From NCBI GenBank assembly GCA_963662155.1, contig OY759267.1, positions 32,530,976 through 32,594,975 on the forward strand: a stretch of 64,000 nucleotides of DNA. The letters are read 5' to 3'. A model generated the notes under the pieces. That model did no database searches, had not been told where the DNA came from, and saw only the letters and a list, made by a program, of their open reading frames with translations. Position numbers and translations under genes: made by a program. The DNA is from Lamellibrachia columna (Eukaryota; Annelida; Polychaeta; Sabellida; Siboglinidae). Of this stretch, positions 57,163 to 64,000 are shown piece after piece. Every line of letters starts with the position of its first letter. The first letter of the stretch is position 1.

Positions 57163-58213
57163 GTATATTAGGGGGGGGGTGGGGACATCTTCAATCTAGT
57201 GCAGCCTCCCTCTGATAAGTTACATCAAAGCAGAACAAGTCACATTATAATATAATTACTTAGCAGTCAACTTTTGTTGATTTCAGTTAATTAGACACAG
57301 TCACCTTTACTCAAGTCCATGTGAAGAGCACACATCTATTGGGAGTTGAGAAAATCCTGGACAGGCCCAGCTGTTATCTGATATGGCCTAGTGAGTTGAC
57401 GTAACTGTTTCACATGGAAGGTGAGTTGTTTTTGAGGACTCCACTAAGTAGGTTATGTAATGTTATGCAATTCGACAAGTTGAGGTGTCTGTCTTTTCAG
57501 TAATCCACACTCAAAAGTGATATTTGGGTCTGTTTACATAGGTGTATTGTGGCTCCAAAAAAAACATTATTATAACTTTCAGTATGGAATAACAACTGGC
57601 TATATAGAATTTGATTACAGAACACATGCTGGACTATTCCAAAAATTATGTTACAAGTTAATTCGAGTGAACTGAAAAAGTGAGTGTATTCGAGTATCGT
57701 ACTAGAATACAGACTGTCTCAAGCTGAAGTAGCTCATATATGTGTGTTCTGCCCACCACAGGTGGTGGTTCCTTGTGTATGTAAGCAACTCCAACAACTA
57801 GGTAGGACATAGATTTTTTGCATGAATGCATGATTTTCATTTACCTTTATCAACAGTCTAAATTAAAAAAAATTCTGCACAGTTACCATTTTTATTTGGG
57901 GTAAGACCACAGTTGACCTTCCTGTTTACTGTTTCACACGAATGTAGGGCATGCGAAATTGTGAAATGTGAACTTAATAAATTCATATTATGTGACATGA
58001 GTGCCTTTGAGCATGAATATTCACAGGTTTGTTTATAGAAGCTATTGGCTGTGAAATAGTGCATTTTTTTTAGAGTTAACTGGCGAAGGGATTTATGGGA
58101 ATTGTTCTGCTATGGGCCACGTGGGCGCATGAATACACGTCGGAAACTGCCAGCAATCCTGAAGGAGTGGTTTGCACCACTCTATCAAAGTCATCCTGGC
58201 TTAGCCGTGGCAA

Positions 58214-58391
58214 CTAAACCCCACTGCTAACCCCACTGGGTTCCTGTTGGATTGCTGCATCTGATGGTTTGTGGTAACAGTGGCCGGTCTTGAAGCCACC
58301 AATTTTCATCTTAATTCCACCAGCAGGTGGACATTTCTCCTCACTCTTTCTACTACTACTACTACTATCATGTGTTGTCTCCTCCATTTTA
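58214..58391 (-). pseudogene. Transposase first-exon copy, unit 1 (interrupted)
   Basis: Minus strand: MEETTHDSSSSS, CPPAGGIKMKIGGFKTGHCY, then a TAG at the position where the other units read Val-Trp. It corresponds to the start of the MULE transposase (48225-47981). Confidence 0.7.
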
Positions 58392-59611
58392 AAATCCCAG
58401 GTAAATTCAAGTAAAATTACTAATGAAAGTGACAAAACCGTTATCTGAATGCAAAGACGTCTAATCCACATGAGAAACAAGATGACCGTGACAGGAGACC
58501 AGTATATTAGGGGGGGGGGTGGGGACATCTTCAAACTAGTGTAGCCTCCCTCTGATAAGTTACATCAAAGCAGAACAAGTCACATTATAATATAATTACT
58601 TAGCAGTCAACTTTTGTTTATTTCAGTTAATTAGACACAGTCACCTTTACTCAAGTCCATGTGAAGAGCACACATCTATTGGGAGTTGAGAAAATCCTGG
58701 ACAGGCCCATCTGTTATCTGATATGACCTAGTGAGTTGACGTAACTGTTTCACATGGAAGGTGAGTTGTTTTTGAGGACTCCACTAAGTAGGTTATGTAA
58801 TGTTATGCAATTCGACAAGTTGAGGTGTCTGTCTTTTCAGTAATCCACACTCAAATGTGATATTTGGGTCTGTTTACATAGGTGTATTGTGGCTCCGGGT
58901 AAAACATTATTATAACTTTCAGTATGGAATAACAACTGGCTATATAGAATTTGATTACAGAACACATGCTGGACTATTCCAAAAATTATGTTACAAGTTA
59001 ATTCGAGTGAACTGAAAAAGTGAGTGTATTCGAGTATCGTACTAGAATACAGACTGTCTCAAGCTGAAGTAGCTCATATATGTGTGTTTTGCCCACCACA
59101 GGTGGTGGTTCCTTGTCTATGTAAGCAACTCCAACAACTAGGTAGGACATAGATTTTTTGCATGAATGCATGATTTTCATTTACCTTTATCAACAGTCTA
59201 AATTTAAAACAATTCTGCACAGTTACCATTTTTATTTGGGGTAAGACCACAGTTGACCTTCCTGTTTACTGTTTCACACGAATGTAGGGCACGCGAAATT
59301 GTGAAATGTGAACTTAATAAATTCATATTATGTGACATGAGTGACTTTGAGCATGAATATTCACAGGTTTGTTTATAGAAGCTATTGGCTGTGAAATAGT
59401 GCATTGTTTGGAGAGTTTAAATGGCGGAGGGATTTAAGGGAATTTTTCTGCTATGGGCCACGTGGGCGCATGAATACACGTCGGAAACTGCCAGCAATCC
59501 TGAAGGAGTGGTTTGCACCACTCTGTCAAAGTCATCCTGGCTTAGCCGTAGAAACCAAACCCCATTGCTAACCCCACTGGGTTCCTATTGGATTGCTGCA
59601 TCTGATGGTTT

Positions 59612-59729
59612 GTGGTAACAGTGGCCGGTCTTGAAGCCACCAATTTTCATCTTAATTCCACCAGCAGGTGGACATTTCTCCTCACTATATCTACTACTAC
59701 TACTACTATCATGTGTTGTCTCCTCCATG
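59612..59729 (-). pseudogene. Transposase first-exon copy, unit 2
   Basis: Minus strand copy of the transposase start; CCTCACTATATC replaces CCTCACTCTTTC (RYSEEK instead of RKSEEK), and a stop falls after AAIQ near 59585. Confidence 0.65.
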
Positions 59730-60755
59730 TTAAAATCCCAGGTAAATCCAAGTAAAATTACTAATGAAAGTGACAAACCCGTTATCTGAATGCAAAGACG
59801 TCTAATCCACCTGAGAAACCAGATGACAGTGACAGGAGACAAGTATATTAGGGGGGGGGGTGGGGACATCTTCAAACTAGTGTAGCCTCCCTCTGATAAG
59901 TTACATCAAAGCAGAACAAGTCACATTATAATATAATTACTTAGCAGTCAACTTTTGTTTTTTTCAGTTAATTAGACACAGTCACCTTTACTCAAGTCCA
60001 TGTGAAGAGCACACATCTATTGGGAGTTGAGAAAATCCTGGACAGGCCCAGCTGTTATCTGATATGGCCTAGTGAGCTGACGTAACTGTTTCACATGGAA
60101 GGTGAGTTGTTTTTGAGGACTCCACTAAGTAGGTTATGTAATGTTATGCTTTTCGACAAGTTGAGGTGTCTGTCTTTTCAGTAATCCACAGTCAAAAGTG
60201 ATATTTGGGTCTGTTTACATAGGTGTATTGTGGCACCAGGTAAAAAATTATTATAACTTTCAGTATGGAATAGCAACTGCCTATATAGAATTTGATTACA
60301 GAACACATGCTGGACTATTCCAAAAATTATGTTACAAGTTCATTCGAGTGAGCTGAAAAAGTGAGTGTATTCGAGTATCGTACTAGAATACAGACTGTCT
60401 CAAGCTGAAGTAGCTCTTATATGTGTGTTCTGCCCACCACAGGTGGTTGTTCCTTGTGTATGTAAGCAACTCCAACAACTAGGTAGAACATAGATTTTTT
60501 GCATGAATGCATGATTTTCATTTACCTTTATCAAGTCTAAATTTAAAAAAATTCTGCAAAGTTACCATTTTTATTTGGGGTAAGACCACAGTTGACCTTC
60601 CTTTTTACTGTTTCACACGAATGTAGGGCACGCGAAATTGTGAAATGTGAACTTAATAAATTCATATTATGTGACACGAGTGCCTTTGAGCATGAATATT
60701 CACAGGTTTGTTTATAGAAGCTATTGGCTGTGAAATAGTGCATTTTTTTGAGAGT

Positions 60756-61069
60756 TTAACTGGCGGAGGGATTTATGGGAATTTTTCTGCTATGGGCCAC
60801 GTGGGCGCATGAATACACGTCGGAAACTGCCAGCAATCCTGAAGGAGTGGTTTGCACCACTCTGTCAAAGTCATCCTGGCTTAGCCGTGGCAACCAAACC
60901 CCATTGCTAACCCCACTGGGTTCCTGTTGGATTGCTGCATCTGATGGTTTGTGGTAACAGTGGCCGGTTTTGAAGCCACCAATTTTCATCTTAATTCCAC
61001 CAGCAGGTGGACATTTCTCCACACTCTTTCTACTACTACTACTACTATCATGTGTTGTCTCCTCCATTT
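60756..61069 (-). pseudogene. Transposase first-exon copy, unit 3 (open)
   Basis: The minus-strand frame is open from the MEETTH start through GVWLPRLSQDDFDRVV and on into the unit-specific VYSCAHVAHSRKIPINPSAS before its stop. The substitution EEK to VEK is specific to this unit. Confidence 0.7.
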
Positions 61070-62094
61070 TAAAATCCCAGGTAAATCCAAGTAAAATTAC
61101 TAATGAAAGTGACAAAACCGTTATCTGAATGCAAAGACGTCTAATCCACCTGAGAAACCAGATGACAGTGACAGGAGACCAGTATATTAGGGGGGGTGGG
61201 GACATCTTCAAACTAGTGCAGCCTCCCTCTGATAAGTTACATCAAAGCAGAACAAGTCACATTATAATATAATTACTTAGCAGTCAACTTTTGTTTATTT
61301 CAGTTAATTAGACACAGTCACCTTTACTCAAGTCCATGTGAAGAGCACACATCTATTGGGAGTTGAGAAAATCCTGGACAGGCCCAGCTGTTATCTGATA
61401 TGGCCTAGTGAGCTGACGTAACTGTTTCACATGGAAGGTGAGTTGTTTTTGAGGACTCCACTAAGTAGTTTATGTAATGTTATGCAATTCGACAAGTTGA
61501 AGTGTCCGTCTTTTTAGTAATCCACACTCAAAGGTGATATTTGGGTCTGTTTACTTAGGTGTATTGTGGCACCAGGTAAAAAATTATTATAACTTTCAGT
61601 ATGGAATAACAACTGGCTATATAGAATTTGATTACAGAACACATGCTGGACTATTCCAAAAATTATGTTACAAGTTAATTCGAGTGAGCTGAAAAAAGTG
61701 AGTGTATTCGAGTATTGTACTAGAATACAGACTGTCTCAAGCTGAAGTAGCTCATATATGTGTGTTCTGCCTACCACAGGTGGTGGTTCCTTGTGTATGT
61801 AAGCAACTCCAACAACTAGGTAGGACATAAATTTTTTGCATGAATGCATGATTTTCATTTACCTTTATCAACAGGCTAAATTAAATTTTTGTCTGCACAA
61901 TTACCATTTTTATTTGGGGTAAGACCACTGTTGACCTTCCTGTTTACTGTTTCACACGAATGTAGGGCATGCGAAATTGTGAAATGTGAACGTAATAAAT
62001 TCATATTATGTGACATGAGTGCCTTTGAGCATGAATATTCACAGGTTTGTTTATAGAAGCTATTGGCTGTGAAATAGTGCATTTTTTGGAGAGT

Positions 62095-62412
62095 TTAACT
62101 GGCGGAGGGATTTATGGGAATTTTTCTGCTATGGGCCACGTGGGCGCATGAATACACGTCGGAAACTGCCAGCAATCCTGAAGGGGTGGTTTGCACCACT
62201 CTGTCAAAGTCATCCTGGCTTAGCCGTGGCAACCAAACCCCACTGCTAACCCCACTGGGTTCCTGTTGGATTGCTGCATCTGATGGTTTGTGGTAACAGT
62301 GGCCGGTCTTGAAGCCACCAATTTTCATCTTAATTCCACCAGCAGGTGGACATTTCTCCTCACTATATCTACTACTACTACTACTACTGTCATGTGTTGT
62401 CTCCTCCATGTT
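62095..62412 (-). pseudogene. Transposase first-exon copy, unit 4 (open)
   Basis: Open minus-strand frame with one extra Ser codon in the Ser run and RYSEEK as in unit 2, so unit 4 and unit 2 share a variant. Confidence 0.7.
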
Positions 62413-63342
62413 AAAATCCCAGGTAAATCCAAGTAAAATTACTAATGAAAGTGACAAACCCGTTATCTGAATGCAAAGACGTCTAATCCACCTGAGAAAC
62501 CAGATGACAGTGACAGGAGACCAGTATATTAGGGGGGGGTGGGGACATCTTCAAACTAGTGCAGCCTCCCTCTGATAAGTTACATCAAAGCAGAACAAAT
62601 CACATTATAATATAATTACTTAGCAGTCAACTTTTGTTTATTTCAGTTAATTAGACACAGTCACCTTTACTCAAGTCCATGTGAAGGGCACACATCTATT
62701 GGGAGTTGAGAAAATCCTGGACAGGCCCAGCTGTTATCTGATATGGCCTAGTGAGCTGACGTAACTGTTTCACATGGAAGGTGAGTTGTTTTTGAGGACT
62801 CCACTAAGTCGGTTATGTAATGTTATGCTATTCGACAAGTTGAGGTGTCTGTCTTTTCAGTAATCCACAGTCAAAGGTGATATTTGGGTCTGTTTACATA
62901 GGTGTATTGTGGCACCAGGTAAAAAATTATTATAACTTTCAGTATGGAATAACAACTGGCTATATAGAATTTGATTACAGAACACATGCTGGACTATTCC
63001 AAAAATTATGTTACAAGTTCATTCGAGTGAGCTGAAAAAGTCAGTGTATTCGAGTATCGTACTAGAATACAGACTGTCTCAAGCTGAAGTAGCTCATATA
63101 TGTGTGTTCTGCCCACCACAGGTGGTGGTTCCTTGTGTATGTAAGCAACTCCAACAACTAGGTAGGACATATATTTTTTGCATGAATGCATGATTTTCAT
63201 TTACCTTTATCAACAGGCTAAATTATATTTTTTTCTGCACAATTACCATTTTTATTTGGGGTAAGACCACAGTTGACCTTCCTGTTTACTGTTTCACACG
63301 AATGTAGGGCACGCGAAATTGTGAAATGTGAACTTAATAAAT

Positions 63343-63749
63343 TCATATTATGTGACATGAGTGCCTTTGAGCATGAATATTCACAGGTTTGTTTATAGAA
63401 GCTATTGGCTGTGAAATAGTGCATTTTTTGGAGAGTGAACTAGCGGAGGGATTTATGGGAATTTTTCTGCTATGGGCCACGTGGGCGCATGAATACAAGT
63501 CGGAAACTGCCAGCAATCCTGAAGGAGTGGTTTGCACCACTCTGTCAAAGTCATCCTGGCTTTGCCGTGGCAACCAAACCCCACTGCTAACCCCACTGGG
63601 TTCCTGTTGGATTGCTGCATCTGATGGTTTGTGGTAACAGTGGCCGGTCTTGAAGCCACCAATTTTCATCTTAATTCCACCAGCAGGTGGACATTTCTCC
63701 TCACTCTTTCTACTACTACTACTACTATCATGTGTTGTCTCCCCCATTT
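63343..63749 (-). pseudogene. Transposase first-exon copy, unit 5 (open)
   Basis: Open frame as in unit 3, starting MGETTHDSSSSS, with LPRQSQDDF in place of LPRLSQDDF; the frame extends past KIPINPSAS into LSKKCTISQPIASINKPVNI before the stop. Confidence 0.7.
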
Positions 63750-64000
63750 TAAAATCCCATTTAAATCCAAGTAAAATTACTAATGAAAGTGACAAAACCG
63801 TTATCTGAATGCAAAGACGTCTAATCCACCTGAGAAACCAGATGACAGTGACAGAGACCAGTATATTAGGGGGGGTGGGGACATCTTCAATCTAATGCAG
63901 CCTCCCTCTGATAAGTTACATCAAAGCAGAACAAGTCACATTATAATATAATTACTTAGCAGTCAACTTTTGTTTATTTCAGTTAATTAGACAAAGTCAC

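Larger units (their letters stand above)
57163..64000 (-). repeat. 1.34-kb tandem array carrying the MULE 5' region and first exon
   Basis: Five full units start (at GTATATTAGGG) at 57163, 58502, 59843, 61182 and 62524, with a sixth beginning at 63861 and running off the window; spacings are 1337-1342 bp. Each has ~760 bp homologous to 47981-48740 (transposase upstream region plus about 85 codons on the minus strand) and ~580 bp unrelated to the main gene. The units differ by a few percent and by the length of a poly-G tract. In the coding part some units keep the frame open through LSQDDFDRVV and TTPSGLLAVSD and then run into VYSCAHVAHSRKIPINPS. The first unit has a stop, at its GTGGCAACTAAACC. 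Confidence 0.95.

Noticed and set aside
57858..58064. Small minus-strand frames repeated in each array unit (MHYFTANSFYKQ... type)
   Set aside because: They recur because the whole unit is duplicated; differences between units fall in all codon positions and lengths vary, and no domain is seen.

Overview
This is eukaryotic nuclear DNA, almost certainly from an invertebrate animal. It is visibly AT-rich, its genes are split by GT..AG introns, and it is crowded with animal-type mobile elements: four or more APE-type non-LTR retrotransposon lineages, an animal Mutator-like (MULE) transposase, a Ginger1-type integrase-like transposase with a Ulp1 domain, a tRNA-derived SINE and a Tc1/mariner-type MITE. 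Together with a TIR-domain exon and a DUF4806-like gene, this mix would suit a mollusc or another lophotrochozoan, but the sequence does not fix the species. Nothing resembles a bacterial operon, CRISPR array or plasmid.

Layout. 1-5.2 kb: a 2.2 kb block duplicated almost exactly at 51.6-53.8 kb and carrying a compact NRF1/ETS/YY1-like promoter cluster, then a 1.13 kb tandem duplication and a 40-bp minisatellite. 5.2-7.1 kb: a decayed LINE with a PHD-like finger, APE endonuclease and the start of reverse transcriptase (RT). 7.5-10.7 kb: exon-like pieces of an unrecognised gene, a 27-bp minisatellite and a SINE. 13.2-15.1 kb: hairpins, the N-terminal exon of a MULE transposase and an SGNH-hydrolase-like exon between TA repeats. 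15.4-18.8 kb (+) and 18.9-21.4 kb (-): two further LINEs; a third LINE tail lies at 21.9-22.3 kb. 22.7-25.5 kb: a spliced Ginger1-type transposase/Ulp1 gene, broken and lacking the exon with the last catalytic Glu. 25.5-28.9 kb: a clean seven-exon reading frame for an unrecognised 189-residue protein, whose start overlaps the Ginger stop codon. 34.5-35.4 kb: LINE ORF1. 36.6-38.8 kb: a 272-bp satellite. 40.0-44.8 kb: an acidic repeat protein exon followed by a DUF4806-like gene with consistent splice phases. 45.2-48.7 kb: an I-PpoI-like His-Me finger/zinc-loop protein (+) facing a broken MULE transposase (-). 48.7-57.2 kb: two copies of an RTE-like LINE, a degenerate LINE RT, the second 2.2 kb block and a TIR-domain exon. 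57.2-64 kb: at least five 1.34 kb tandem units, each carrying the upstream region and first roughly 85 codons of the MULE transposase; the array runs off the window.

The three most interesting places are the MULE locus with its neighbouring His-Me endonuclease-like gene and the promoter-plus-exon array; the Ginger/Ulp1 gene with the overlapping 189-residue frame; and the duplicated promoter block. All splice models were read by eye from GT/AG signals and phase, and domain names are by motif recognition without database searches.
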